Of a stretch of 64,000 bases of DNA, positions 25,221 through 33,417 are shown piece by piece. The number at the start of each line of letters is the position of its first letter. Position 1 is the first letter of the stretch. This stretch comes from an uncultured Clostridia bacterium (lineage in GTDB: Bacteria; Bacillota; Clostridia; Christensenellales; Borkfalkiaceae), in contig CAJFQM010000005.1 in NCBI GenBank assembly GCA_904419075.1, positions 1-64,000 on the forward strand. The letters are read 5' to 3'. The translations under genes and the position numbers were made by a program. Below the pieces are notes generated by a model that did not search any database, was not told the DNA's origin, and was given only the letters and a program-made list of their open reading frames with translations.

Positions 25221-27317
25221 TTACAGGAATAACGTCAGCAGCATATCGAACAGTTTAATGAAGATAAACGGAGCGACAACGCCGCCGAGTCCGTAAATGA
25301 GAAGATTGTTTTTCAGCATTTTTCCGGCCGGCTGTTCCTTGTACTTGACGCCTCTGAGCGAAAGGGGAATCAATGCGACGATAATGAGTGCATTGTATAT
25401 GACGGAAGAGAGGATTGCCGTCGTCGGGCTGGTCAGGTGCATGAAATTGAGTGCCGCAAGCCCCGGATAAATCCCGGCAAACAGTACGGGAATGATAGCG
25501 AAATATTTTGCAATATCGTTGGCGATAGAGAACGTCGTCAACGCGCCTCTCGTCATCAGGAGCTGTTTACCGATTCTGACGACGTCGATGAGCTTTGTAG
25601 GGCTGGAATCGAGATCGACCATGTTGCCCGCTTCTTTCGCGGCCTGCGTGCCGGAGTTCATGGCTACCGCCACATCCGCCTGAGCGAGTGCGGGAGCGTC
25701 GTTAGTGCCGTCGCCCGTCATGGCGACGAGGTGACCTTCCGCCTGCAATTTCTTGATGAGGGCGAGCTTGGTTTCGGGAGTAGCCTCCGCTACGAAATCG
25801 TCAACGCCCGCTTCCGCCGCGATTGCCGCTGCGGTCATAGGGTTGTCACCCGTGATCATGATCGTTTTGATACCGATTTTTCTCAGATCTTCGAATTTTT
25901 CTTTGACGCCTTCCTTGACGATATCTTTCAGATAGATAACGCCGAGAACTTTTTCATTCCGGGCAACGACGAGGGGCGTTCCGCCTTCGTTCGCGACTCT
26001 CTTAACAGCCATCGCACATTCATCGGGGTAGACGCCGCCCTGCGCTTTTACGTAGGCTTCAATCGCGTCCGCGCTTCCTTTGCGGATATGCTCGTCTCCG
26101 ATATCGACGCCGCTCATGCGGGTCTTTGCGGAGAATTCGATAAAGTTAGCTTTCAATTTGGCAATTTCTTTGCCGCGGAGGTCAAATTTATTTTTCGCGA
26201 GGACTACAATACTTCTTCCTTCCGCCGTTTCGTCCGCGATGGAGGAAAGCTGAGCGGCTTCCGCAAGGTCGCGTTCGGAAATATCTCCGACGGGGATAAA
26301 TTCGCTGGCCTGACGGTTGCCGAGGGTAATGGTACCCGTCTTGTCGAGGAGGAGAACGTCTACGTCGCCCGCCGCTTCGATTGCACGGCCGCTGGTGGCA
26401 AGGACGTTCGCCTTATTCAATCTCGCCATGCCCGCGATACCGATGGAGGAAAGCAGGGCGCCGATCGTCGTAGGAGCAAGACAAACGAGCAGAGCGACGA
26501 TATTGGTAAGACTGATGGGGGAACCCTGTCCGGCCTGATTTACCGCAAATTTCGAGAAGGGCAAAAGGGTAGCCGATACGATGAGGAAGATAATCGTCAA
26601 AGTGACGAGAAGAATCTGCAACGCGATTTCGTTGGGGGTCTTTTTACGGCTTGCGCCTTCGACCATGGCAATCATTTTATCGAGGAAACTCTTTCCCGCT
26701 TCCGCCGTCACGCGAATAATCAGCCAGTCGCTGGTTACCGTAGTGCCGCCCGTTACGGCGCTCCTGTCTCCGCCCGATTCGCGGATGACGGGGGCAGATT
26801 CTCCCGTGATCGCGCTTTCGTCTACGCTGGCGACGCCGACGATGACTTCGCCGTCCATGGGGATTTGTTCGCCCGCTTTGACGAGGACGATATCTCCGGG
26901 TTTGAGTTCGTTGCTCTTGACTTCCGTGTATTCCGATTCATAGTCCGCTTCTTTCAACTTGCGGGCGATGACGTCGCGACGCGCCTTTTTCAAGCTCTCC
27001 GCTTGGGCGCGGCCTCTGCCTTCTGCAATTGCTTCCGCGAAATTGCCGAACAGAGAGGTAAACCAAAGAATAATGGAGATACCGAATATGTACCAGCTTC
27101 CGCCGTCCTTGATTCCGCCCAGTGAAAGGAAAAACAGAATCATCGTAAAGATTGCGCCCAGATAGACGACAAACATGACGGGATTTTTAATCTGTACCTT
27201 CGGATTGAGTTTTACGAGCGATTGAAGTGTCGCATCGAGAACGATTTTTTTATTGATCATCTGGCCTTTTTGGAGTTTTTCTTCGGCCGAGATTTTCTTT
27301 TTTTCATTATGTTTCAT
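25221..27317 (-). CDS. kdpB: Potassium-transporting ATPase subunit B
   Basis: The 698-residue P-type ATPase drives K+ uptake by KdpA. The phosphorylated Asp is in [14 protein letters not shown], the A-domain loop is [10 protein letters not shown] (its Ser is the known inhibitory phosphorylation site in E. coli), and [20 protein letters not shown] closes the P domain. Membrane helices are at both ends. The long Lys-rich N-terminus is common in Bacillota. It lies 17 bp after kdpA. Confidence 0.96.
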   Translation of the reverse strand: MKHNEKKKISAEEKLQKGQMINKKIVLDATLQSLVKLNPKVQIKNPVMFVVYLGAIFTMILFFLSLGGIKDGGSWYIFGISIILWFTSLFGNFAEAIAEGRGRAQAESLKKARRDVIARKLKEADYESEYTEVKSNELKPGDIVLVKAGEQIPMDGEVIVGVASVDESAITGESAPVIRESGGDRSAVTGGTTVTSDWLIIRVTAEAGKSFLDKMIAMVEGASRKKTPNEIALQILLVTLTIIFLIVSATLLPFSKFAVNQAGQGSPISLTNIVALLVCLAPTTIGALLSSIGIAGMARLNKANVLATSGRAIEAAGDVDVLLLDKTGTITLGNRQASEFIPVGDISERDLAEAAQLSSIADETAEGRSIVVLAKNKFDLRGKEIAKLKANFIEFSAKTRMSGVDIGDEHIRKGSADAIEAYVKAQGGVYPDECAMAVKRVANEGGTPLVVARNEKVLGVIYLKDIVKEGVKEKFEDLRKIGIKTIMITGDNPMTAAAIAAEAGVDDFVAEATPETKLALIKKLQAEGHLVAMTGDGTNDAPALAQADVAVAMNSGTQAAKEAGNMVDLDSSPTKLIDVVRIGKQLLMTRGALTTFSIANDIAKYFAIIPVLFAGIYPGLAALNFMHLTSPTTAILSSVIYNALIIVALIPLSLRGVKYKEQPAGKMLKNNLLIYGLGGVVAPFIFIKLFDMLLTLFL

Positions 27318-27334
27318 AAATTGCTTTTACCTCC

Positions 27335-29047
27335 TTAACCGACAAATTCAGCGATAGGTCCGAGTGCAAGTGCCGGGAAGAAGCTGAGTGCGCCGACGAT
27401 AAGAATGACGGCAATCACGAGGCCTACGAACATGGCATTATTGGTGGAAAGCGTACCATCCGACTGAGGAATCATCTTCTTGTTTCCGAGGCTTCCCGCG
27501 AGTCCGAGAGCCGCGAACATGGGAACGAAACGAACCAGCAACATGACGATGCCGCCCGTGACGTTCGTCCAAGGGGTATTGGCGTTGAATCCGGCGAAAG
27601 CCGAGCCGTTGTTTCCGGCCATCGACGCAAATGCGTAGAGGATTTCCGAGAATCCGTGTGCGCCGCTGTTCGTCAGCCATTCGGGCGCTTCTTTAATCAT
27701 TACCGTAGATGCCGTTCCGATGAGCAGGCACAACACGGGGGTGAGAATGATGAGGCAAACCATTTTCATATCATAGCTGCCGATCTTCTTGCCGATATAT
27801 TCGGGCGTTCTGCCGACCATGAGGCCGCCGATGAAAACGGTCAAAATAGCGAAAGCAATCATTCCGTACAGACCGCAGCCGACGCCGCCGTAGACGATTT
27901 CTCCGAGCATCATGAGGAACATGGGGATCATACCGCCGATAGAAGTGAAGCTGTCGTGCATCGCGTTGACCGAACCGTTAGAAGCAGCGGTCGTAGCCGT
28001 TGCCCAAAGCGCGGAAGTGCCTACGCCGAAACGAGCTTCCTTTCCTTCCATATTGCCGAGGTACTTGACTCCTTCGGGCATTGCCGCGCCGACGAATTCA
28101 AATACGGTACAGACGATAAGTGCCGCGATAAAGAGGATGCTCATTACCTTCAAAAGTGCGATACCCTGATCCTTTTCCTTGACTGCCGTTCCGTTTTCGC
28201 CGCGCATCTTCACCGCTTTTCCGAAGGTGAAGCAAAGTCCCGCGGGAATCCAGAGCAGGGAAAGACATTCGATGAGGTTGGAGAAAGGGGTAGGGTTCTC
28301 AAAAGGATACGCGGAGTTGACTCCCCAGAAACCGCCGCCGTTAGTGAATAACTGCTTAATGATAATCTGGCTGGCCGCCGGTCCGAGATATAATGTAGAG
28401 GCTTCTCCGTTCAAAGCCGTGTAAGAGACGGAACCGCTCATCGTCTGGGGAACGCCCTGAGAAACGAGGATAAAAGCTCCGACAAAGCATACGGGAATCA
28501 TGAAGAGGGTGACTCTCGTAATATCCGCCCAGCAGTTACCGATGGTTTTCTTCTGTCTGCCGACGAAGCCGCGGATAAGTGCAAAGAGCACCGCGATACC
28601 TACCGCGCCGGAGACGAAGTTCTGCACCGTGAGGCAGATCATCTGCGAGAGATAAGAAAGGCCCGTTTCACCCGAATAGGCCTGCCAGTTCGTGTTGGTC
28701 ACGAAGCTCGCGGCCGTATTGAAGGCGAGGTGCCAGCTCATTCCCTCGATATGTTCGGGGTTCATCGTCAGAAATGCCTGAAGCATGACGACGGCAATAA
28801 AGAAAATCAGGCTGAATACACTAAACAAAAGTATGCCCAATGCATACTTCTTCGCTGTCATTTCTTCTTTCGGGTCAACACCCATGATTTTATAGATTCC
28901 GTTTTCCGTGGCCGTAAAAACTTTTTTGGCAAATACGGGTTCGCCTTTATAAATTTTGTAAAAGGCTCTGCCGAAGAACCAGCCGCCTCCGATGAGGAGC
29001 ACGAAAAACAGAATATCCTGCAAGACGGTAAAAAGGATTTCCGTCAT
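27335..29047 (-). CDS. kdpA: Potassium-transporting ATPase subunit A
   Basis: The 570-residue channel subunit has about ten membrane helices and the four selectivity-filter regions expected of the SKT superfamily: SFVTNTNWQAYSGE, NGGGFWGVNSAYPFENP, TAASNGSVNAMHDS and GNNGSAFAGFNANTPW. Its ATG overlaps the stop of the 80-residue upstream protein (ATGA), and AAAGGAGG lies inside that gene's 3' end, so the two are translationally coupled. Confidence 0.96.
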   Translation of the reverse strand: MTEILFTVLQDILFFVLLIGGGWFFGRAFYKIYKGEPVFAKKVFTATENGIYKIMGVDPKEEMTAKKYALGILLFSVFSLIFFIAVVMLQAFLTMNPEHIEGMSWHLAFNTAASFVTNTNWQAYSGETGLSYLSQMICLTVQNFVSGAVGIAVLFALIRGFVGRQKKTIGNCWADITRVTLFMIPVCFVGAFILVSQGVPQTMSGSVSYTALNGEASTLYLGPAASQIIIKQLFTNGGGFWGVNSAYPFENPTPFSNLIECLSLLWIPAGLCFTFGKAVKMRGENGTAVKEKDQGIALLKVMSILFIAALIVCTVFEFVGAAMPEGVKYLGNMEGKEARFGVGTSALWATATTAASNGSVNAMHDSFTSIGGMIPMFLMMLGEIVYGGVGCGLYGMIAFAILTVFIGGLMVGRTPEYIGKKIGSYDMKMVCLIILTPVLCLLIGTASTVMIKEAPEWLTNSGAHGFSEILYAFASMAGNNGSAFAGFNANTPWTNVTGGIVMLLVRFVPMFAALGLAGSLGNKKMIPQSDGTLSTNNAMFVGLVIAVILIVGALSFFPALALGPIAEFVG

Positions 29048-29286
29048 AAATTACCTCCTTTTTCGATTTGGATATCCGTATCGCATTCCGGAAGAACGGT
29101 AATTTGTTTGATCAGATCAAGCCGATAAAAAACCGTTCGGTCCCGGTCGTCTTTCAGTTTCAGAAAGCCGTCCATGCCGTCGATGACGACATAATTCGCG
29201 GCGGCTACTCCTCCGTTCTGATAAGCTCCGGAAAGAAACGCGATACGCACGTGTTTTCTTTTTAGTTCATTGATAAGTTCCGACAT
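29044..29286 (-). CDS. Unknown 80-residue protein between kdpF and kdpA
   Basis: I do not recognise this protein. It starts with MSELINELKRKHVRIAFLSG and then reads like five short beta strands (ANYVVIDGMDGFLKLK, RTVFYRLDLIKQITVLP), a pattern consistent with a small SH3/Sm-like barrel. It has no membrane segment. Its start lies 20 bp after the kdpF stop with GGAGAT-like sequence upstream, and its end overlaps kdpA by 4 bp. Its place between two structural genes of the K+ pump suggests a role in Kdp assembly, stability or regulation; that is inference only. Confidence 0.72.
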   Translation of the reverse strand: MSELINELKRKHVRIAFLSGAYQNGGVAAANYVVIDGMDGFLKLKDDRDRTVFYRLDLIKQITVLPECDTDIQIEKGGNL

Positions 29287-29306
29287 GTTAATCTCCTCTT
29301 GTGTGT

Positions 29307-29396
29307 TTACGTCTTGTCACCGTTGAAAAGAGCATAAAACAGATAGCCTAAAAGGCCTACTGCCAATATGCCGGCGACGATTGTCACGACAGTCAT
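29307..29396 (-). CDS. kdpF: KdpF-like small membrane subunit
   Basis: A 29-codon frame on the minus strand encodes MTVVTIVAGILAVGLLGYLF followed by YALFNGDKT: one membrane helix ending with the Y-LF-AL-x-x-x-D/E-K pattern of KdpF, the lipid-like stabiliser of the pump. GGAGGAGG precedes the ATG, and the ATG overlaps the stop of the upstream TPR-like gene (ATGA). Size and position before kdpA match KdpF, apart from the intervening 80-residue gene. Confidence 0.85.
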   Translation of the reverse strand: MTVVTIVAGILAVGLLGYLFYALFNGDKT

Positions 29397-29806
29397 CTCT
29401 TTTTTACCTCCTCCGATTTCAGGCCCCACGCTATATTTCCCGCGCCTTTATACCAAAAACCGCAAACTCGGTCGAGATTATCCGAAGCGGCTTTGAAGGT
29501 CTGGTCCATATAGTAGGCGACTCTGTAAAATTTCGAAGCCTTTATCCTGTCGCCTTCCTTTTCATAAGAAATGCCGAGCAAGTTATAGGCTTCGGGATTT
29601 TCCATGTTTTCCGATACGGCTTTCCGGAGAATACAGCGGGCACGGAAATTTTCTCCCGCGCGGATCGCCTCCGCAGCGTCTTGAAGAAGAGCTTCTTCCC
29701 GATTCTCTTCCGCCTGCGATTCGTTTTCGCGGCTGTAGAACGTTTCCGGTCCCGTTTTACGGGATATATCGGCTCCGTTTTTGAGGAATTTTATACCTGT
29801 CATCAT
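29393..29806 (-). CDS. TPR-like protein heading the kdp operon
   Basis: The 137-residue protein has two helical repeats (about residues 42-70 and 74-105; ENPEAYNLLGISYEKEGDRIKASKFYRVAYY is a good TPR unit). The first 35 residues are charged and probably flexible. The start is set at ATG 29806, 9 nt after GGGAGG; a TTG 27 nt earlier would precede that site. It is the first gene after the kdp promoter and overlaps kdpF by 4 bp. TPR proteins mediate protein contacts; no such gene belongs to the classical kdp operon, so its role here is open. Confidence 0.72.
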   Translation of the reverse strand: MMTGIKFLKNGADISRKTGPETFYSRENESQAEENREEALLQDAAEAIRAGENFRARCILRKAVSENMENPEAYNLLGISYEKEGDRIKASKFYRVAYYMDQTFKAASDNLDRVCGFWYKGAGNIAWGLKSEEVKKR

Positions 29807-29838
29807 ATAGTCGTACCTCCCTTCTTTTTTCAAGTGAA

Positions 29839-29867
29839 ATTATAAACGTTTTTACATTAAAAGAGCG
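29839..29867 (-). promoter_or_regulatory. Probable KdpE-dependent promoter of the kdp operon
   Basis: TATAAT (29839-29844, minus strand) lies 30 bp before the TPR gene. The hexamer 17 bp upstream is CGCTCT (29862-29867), a poor -35, which fits a promoter needing an activator. Confidence 0.6.
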
Positions 29868-29885
29868 TTTAATCTTCTTCGTCGA

Positions 29886-29913
29886 ACATTAATTTTATAT
29901 TAAGATATATTAA
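29886..29913 (-). promoter_or_regulatory. Direct-repeat site upstream of kdp, candidate KdpE box
   Basis: Three TTAATAT-like repeats on the minus strand (29907-29913, 29897-29903 and a one-mismatch copy at 29886-29892) spaced 10 and 11 bp, thus on one helix face, at about -55 to -80 from the likely start. OmpR-family regulators bind such tandem repeats. Confidence 0.5.
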
Positions 29914-29920
29914 CGGACAG

Positions 29921-29952
29921 AAAAAAGCGGGCCTGCCGATAGGCAAGCCCGC
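29921..29952 (-). terminator. Terminator of the sensor kinase-kdpE transcript
   Basis: GCGGGCTTGCC-TATC-GGCAGGCCCGC read on the minus strand (11-bp stem, one mismatch) followed by TTTTTT. It separates the regulator pair from the transport operon. Confidence 0.9.
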
Positions 29953-30011
29953 CGAGAAGCGGAAAATATTTACTCGTTTGGAAAAATAAGAATCCCATGC
30001 AGAGGGAAAAC

Positions 30012-30692
30012 TCATATTTTATTCATGCGATATCCTACGCCCACATCGGTGCGGATCAGCTCCTGAGAATAGAGGTCTTTTTCGATCTTGCGCCGGATTC
30101 CCGCCATAAATACTCGAAGTCCGTTGGCATCGTTTCCGCCCGGTCCCCATACTTTGGTAATAATAAAATTGTGCGTGAGCGTCTTTCCGACGTTTTGAGC
30201 AAGAACGCAGAGGATTTTATATTCGTAATTGGTCAGATGTACTTCTTCGCCGTCGAGATATACGCTGTGCGCTACATAATCGATTTTTAATTTTCCGTTG
30301 ATAAAAGTGCCGCTTTGTTGCTCCGCCGCGCTGCTATGGCGCAAAGTGGCACGAATTCTCGCCATGAGTTCGGCGGTGGAAAAGGGCTTTTGCACATAGT
30401 CGTTAATTCCCGCGTCCAAACATTTGATTTTTTCGCTTTCGTCGTCGCGGGCGCTCACGACGATAATAGGAAGATTTTCAGAAAAGCTGCGGACCGTTTC
30501 GACAACGTTGATTCCGTCCATATCCGGCAGGCCCAAATCGAGAATGATTAAATCTACGATGTTTTTTACGACGAAGTCAATTCCTTCTCTCGCTGTACCG
30601 ACCGCGTTTATTGTATGATTTTCCTGTTTGAGCGCGACTTTCAAAAGATTTTGTATCGCTTTATCGTCTTCGACGATGAGTATATTAGCCAT
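30012..30692 (-). CDS. kdpE: KdpE response regulator
   Basis: The 226-residue OmpR-family regulator has a receiver domain with phosphoacceptor Asp52 (LIILDLGLPDMDG) and Lys in YVQKPFS. The C-terminal winged helix (LTNYEYKILCVLAQNVGKTLTH ... VGVGYRMN) matches KdpE. The start at 30692 is preceded by GGAGGACA; an upstream in-frame ATG would add 15 residues lying inside the kinase gene. It overlaps the kinase gene by 8 bp. It should activate the kdp promoter at about 29.84 kb. Confidence 0.94.
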   Translation of the reverse strand: MANILIVEDDKAIQNLLKVALKQENHTINAVGTAREGIDFVVKNIVDLIILDLGLPDMDGINVVETVRSFSENLPIIVVSARDDESEKIKCLDAGINDYVQKPFSTAELMARIRATLRHSSAAEQQSGTFINGKLKIDYVAHSVYLDGEEVHLTNYEYKILCVLAQNVGKTLTHNFIITKVWGPGGNDANGLRVFMAGIRRKIEKDLYSQELIRTDVGVGYRMNKI

Positions 30693-31779
30693 TTTTGTCC
30701 TCCATGGGCAGATTAAATTCAAATATGACGCCGCCATTTTCCGCGTTTCGCGCGGAGATTTGTCCGCCGTGCGCCGTTACGATCAATTTGCAGATAGACA
30801 GCCCCAGACCTACGCCTTCGCTGTTTCTGTCGCTGCCCCCCGTGTAGTACATTTCAAAGATATGCGGAAGATCTTCTTCCCGTATGCTCGCCCCGTCGTT
30901 CCCGATGCGAAAGACGGCATTCTTTCCCGTATCCCAGACCTTTATCCAGATGTTTCCGTCTTCGTCCGTATGTTTGACCGCGTTGCTCAAAATATTGCCG
31001 ATTACCTGCATGATCAGCGTGGCATCCATGGGGACGACCAGCATTTCTTCCGGCATATCGTAGTGAATATGGCGTTTCCCTAAAATTCCGCTCACGTTTC
31101 GGACTGCCTGCGGAATTACTTCTTCCAACGCTTCTGGTGTCTTTTTTACGGTCAGTTTCTTGCTGTCGATTCTCGTCAGGGAAAGAAGGTTTTCCACAAG
31201 CCGAATCGTCCAGTCGGCTTTGGAGATAATGTCCCCGAGAATTTCGCTCCGGTCCGCGCTTTCGATTTCCGGATTTTCCAACAGAACTTCCGCGCCGTTT
31301 TTAATGGTCGTCAGAGGAGTCCTCAGGTCATGGGAAATACTCCTTAAAAGCGTCGCTTTCAACTGCTCTTTTTCGGCAGCGCTTTTCAGTTTCATTTTTT
31401 CGACGTTGAGGGAATTGATCTGAGCCATTTTCTTTTTTAACTGGAAAGTCAGGGCGCTGATTCCAAGGCCCACGGCAACCATTAAAAAGAAGGTGACGAG
31501 ATATTTGCTGTCGTTGATTTTCAGGGTCCATCTGGGAGCTGTGAAAAAGAAATTGTAACCGAAAACGCTCACCACGGATAAAATCGCGGAATAGGCATAA
31601 CCTCTCGTAAATACTGCGACGAGCAAAATTCCGAGAATATAGATAATCAGAAAATTGAGGTCATTGATTTTGAAATAATCTAACAAAAAACAAAAACCCG
31701 TCCCGAGACAAAAGACCAGGACAGTCATTGCCGTGTTTTTGAGTATTGAAATCCAAAGACTGTTGCTGTGGGTATTCAT
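30685..31779 (-). CDS. DUF4118 histidine kinase, C-terminal half of a split KdpD
   Basis: The 364-residue kinase has the four-helix DUF4118 membrane domain of KdpD (residues 12-112), then a HisKA helix with His150 in SISHDLRTPLTTIKNGAEVLL, and an HATPase domain (NILSNAVKHT; VGLGLSICKLIVTAHGGQ). It lacks the KdpD/USP input domains, which are a separate gene at 23.0-24.5 kb. It phosphorylates the adjacent KdpE. TTGACT-17-TATAAT ends 6 nt before the ATG, so the transcript should be leaderless; no ribosome binding site is present. Confidence 0.9.
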   Translation of the reverse strand: MNTHSNSLWISILKNTAMTVLVFCLGTGFCFLLDYFKINDLNFLIIYILGILLVAVFTRGYAYSAILSVVSVFGYNFFFTAPRWTLKINDSKYLVTFFLMVAVGLGISALTFQLKKKMAQINSLNVEKMKLKSAAEKEQLKATLLRSISHDLRTPLTTIKNGAEVLLENPEIESADRSEILGDIISKADWTIRLVENLLSLTRIDSKKLTVKKTPEALEEVIPQAVRNVSGILGKRHIHYDMPEEMLVVPMDATLIMQVIGNILSNAVKHTDEDGNIWIKVWDTGKNAVFRIGNDGASIREEDLPHIFEMYYTGGSDRNSEGVGLGLSICKLIVTAHGGQISARNAENGGVIFEFNLPMEDKNG

Positions 31780-31785
31780 ACAAGC

Positions 31786-31814
31786 ATTATAATTTGCCGA
31801 GACAGAAAAGTCAA
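31786..31814 (-). promoter_or_regulatory. Promoter of the kinase-kdpE pair
   Basis: TTGACT (31809-31814), 17 bp, TATAAT (31786-31791) on the minus strand. The seventh base after the -10 box is the A of the kinase ATG. Confidence 0.85.
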
Positions 31815-31975
31815 GCGGTTTTTCCCGCCTGAAAAGAATAACGAAAAGGAAGGGCTGGCAAAAAGCAAAACATTGCGCGGGAAAAATAAAAAATAAAAAT
31901 GTTTTCCGAAAATGTTTGAAGAAAAAATAAAAAGTTTATGAGAAAAGAAAAGAATATTATCGAAAGGAGTATGTT

Positions 31976-33148
31976 ATGGATTATAGAAAAGAATCTCTGA
32001 AACTGCACGCAAAGTGGCGCGGGAAAATCGAAGTGACGCCCCGCGTTCCCGTCGATACGCGGGAACATTTGTCCTTGGCCTATACGCCTGGCGTTGCGGA
32101 ACCCTGTATGGCTATTCATGAGGATACCGACAAAAGTTTTGCGCTCACCCGCCGCTGGAATATCGTTCCCGTCATCACGGACGGAACTGCCGTTTTAGGG
32201 CTCGGAGACATCGGCCCCGAAGCCGGTTTGCCCGTCATGGAAGGCAAATGCGCTCTGTTCAAGGCTTTCGGCGGAGTGGACGCCATACCTCTTTGTATCC
32301 GATCCAAGGATACGGACGAAATCGTTCGTACGATAGAACTTCTTGCCGGTTCTTTCGGGGGAATTAACCTTGAAGACATTTCCGCGCCTCGCTGTTTTGA
32401 AATTGAGAGGCGCTTGAAAGAGGATCTGGATATCCCCGTATTCCATGACGATCAGCACGGAACCGCGGTCGTTACGGCGGCCGCGTTGCTGAATGCCCTG
32501 AAAATCGTCGGAAAGAAAATGGAGAATGTAAACGTAGTCATCAACGGTGCCGGAGCGGCGGGGCTTGCGATTGCGAAATTTCTTCTGCGTTTCGGCGTAA
32601 AGGACGTCGTGGTGTGCGACAGCAAAGGAATTCTTTGCGCGGGAGACGCTCGATTAAGCGGCGCCAAGCGGGAGGTCGCCGAGATATCCAATAAACGGCG
32701 TATTTCAGGCGCGTTGGCGGAGGCGATGAAGGGAGCAGACGTATTTGTCGGGGTGTCCGTTGCAAACTGCGTAAGCGAAGAAATGGTTCGTTCCATGGCG
32801 GAAAAGGCCATCGTGTTTGCCTGTGCAAATCCTACTCCCGAAATCTCTCGGGAAAAGGCGCTCGCCGCGGGGGCTGCTGTCGTGGGAACGGGGTCTTCCG
32901 AGAATCCCAATCAAATCAATAACGTACTGGTCTTCCCCGGACTTTTCCGCGGCGCGCTCGACGTCCGCGCGCGAGACATCAATACGGAAATGATGATGGC
33001 CGCCGCGCGGGGAATCGCTTCCTGCGTTTCCGAGGCACAGCTCAATCCCGATTATATTCTGCCTTATGCCTACGACCCGAAAGCTCATCAAGCCGTGGCC
33101 GAAGCAGTGGCTCGGGCCGCCAGGGAGACGGGCGTGGCCAGAGAATGA
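31976..33148 (+). CDS. NAD(P)-dependent malic enzyme
   Basis: The 390-residue enzyme decarboxylates malate to pyruvate. The N-terminal domain has SLAYTPGVAEPCMAI and the VITDGTAVLGLGDIGPEAGLPVMEGK block with its catalytic Lys. FEIERRLKEDLDIPVFHDDQHGTAVV holds metal ligands, and VVINGAGAAGLAIAKFLL is the dinucleotide-binding loop. It is the short bacterial form without a phosphotransacetylase tail. GAAAGGAG precedes the ATG. It is divergent from the kinase gene. Cofactor choice is not evident. Confidence 0.93.
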   Translation: MDYRKESLKLHAKWRGKIEVTPRVPVDTREHLSLAYTPGVAEPCMAIHEDTDKSFALTRRWNIVPVITDGTAVLGLGDIGPEAGLPVMEGKCALFKAFGGVDAIPLCIRSKDTDEIVRTIELLAGSFGGINLEDISAPRCFEIERRLKEDLDIPVFHDDQHGTAVVTAAALLNALKIVGKKMENVNVVINGAGAAGLAIAKFLLRFGVKDVVVCDSKGILCAGDARLSGAKREVAEISNKRRISGALAEAMKGADVFVGVSVANCVSEEMVRSMAEKAIVFACANPTPEISREKALAAGAAVVGTGSSENPNQINNVLVFPGLFRGALDVRARDINTEMMMAAARGIASCVSEAQLNPDYILPYAYDPKAHQAVAEAVARAARETGVARE

Positions 33149-33168
33149 GAATGATTCGATTAACCTTG

Positions 33169-33229
33169 ATTTTCGGAAACCTATCATGCAATCGGAGTAG
33201 AGATCTCAATACTCCGAATTTTCGAAAAT
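33169..33229 (+). other. Nested dyad after the malic enzyme gene
   Basis: An outer pair ATTTTCG (33169-33175) / CGAAAAT (33223-33229) encloses an 8-bp stem TCGGAGTA (33192-33199) / TACTCCGA (33210-33217), whose loop contains the palindrome GAGATCTC. No T-run follows, so it is not a terminator; a separate terminator lies 30 bp later. Confidence 0.5.
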
Positions 33230-33259
33230 AAAACCAATATTTTAATAGGTGTTTGAATG

Positions 33260-33313
33260 TGCGGACGCAAGGCCGAGAAAGGGGCTGAAAAGAATTCGTC
33301 CGCGCATTTTTTT
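33260..33313 (+). terminator. Terminator after the malic enzyme gene
   Basis: TGCGGACG (33260-33267) pairs with CGTCCGCGCA (33297-33306, 2-nt bulge), followed by TTTTTTT. The loop is long (29 nt). Confidence 0.7.
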
Positions 33314-33358
33314 GGAATAAAAAAGCTGAAAAAATTTTGAAAAACTTTCGTTTGAGAG

Positions 33359-33387
33359 TTGACAAACGGGCGGGGATTTTGTATAAT
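33359..33387 (+). promoter_or_regulatory. Perfect consensus promoter of the CPBP protease gene
   Basis: TTGACA (33359-33364), 17 bp, TATAAT (33382-33387). Confidence 0.88.
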
Positions 33388-33417
33388 AACGGCAAGTCGA
33401 AAAAAGGGGAAATTATT

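Noticed and set aside
25437..27125. Plus-strand open frame of 562 codons
   Set aside because: Antisense to kdpB, an unmistakable P-type ATPase; no supporting signals.
33257..33330. Small RNA gene between malic enzyme and CPBP protease
   Set aside because: The hairpin with T-run is better explained as the malic enzyme terminator; no promoter precedes it.
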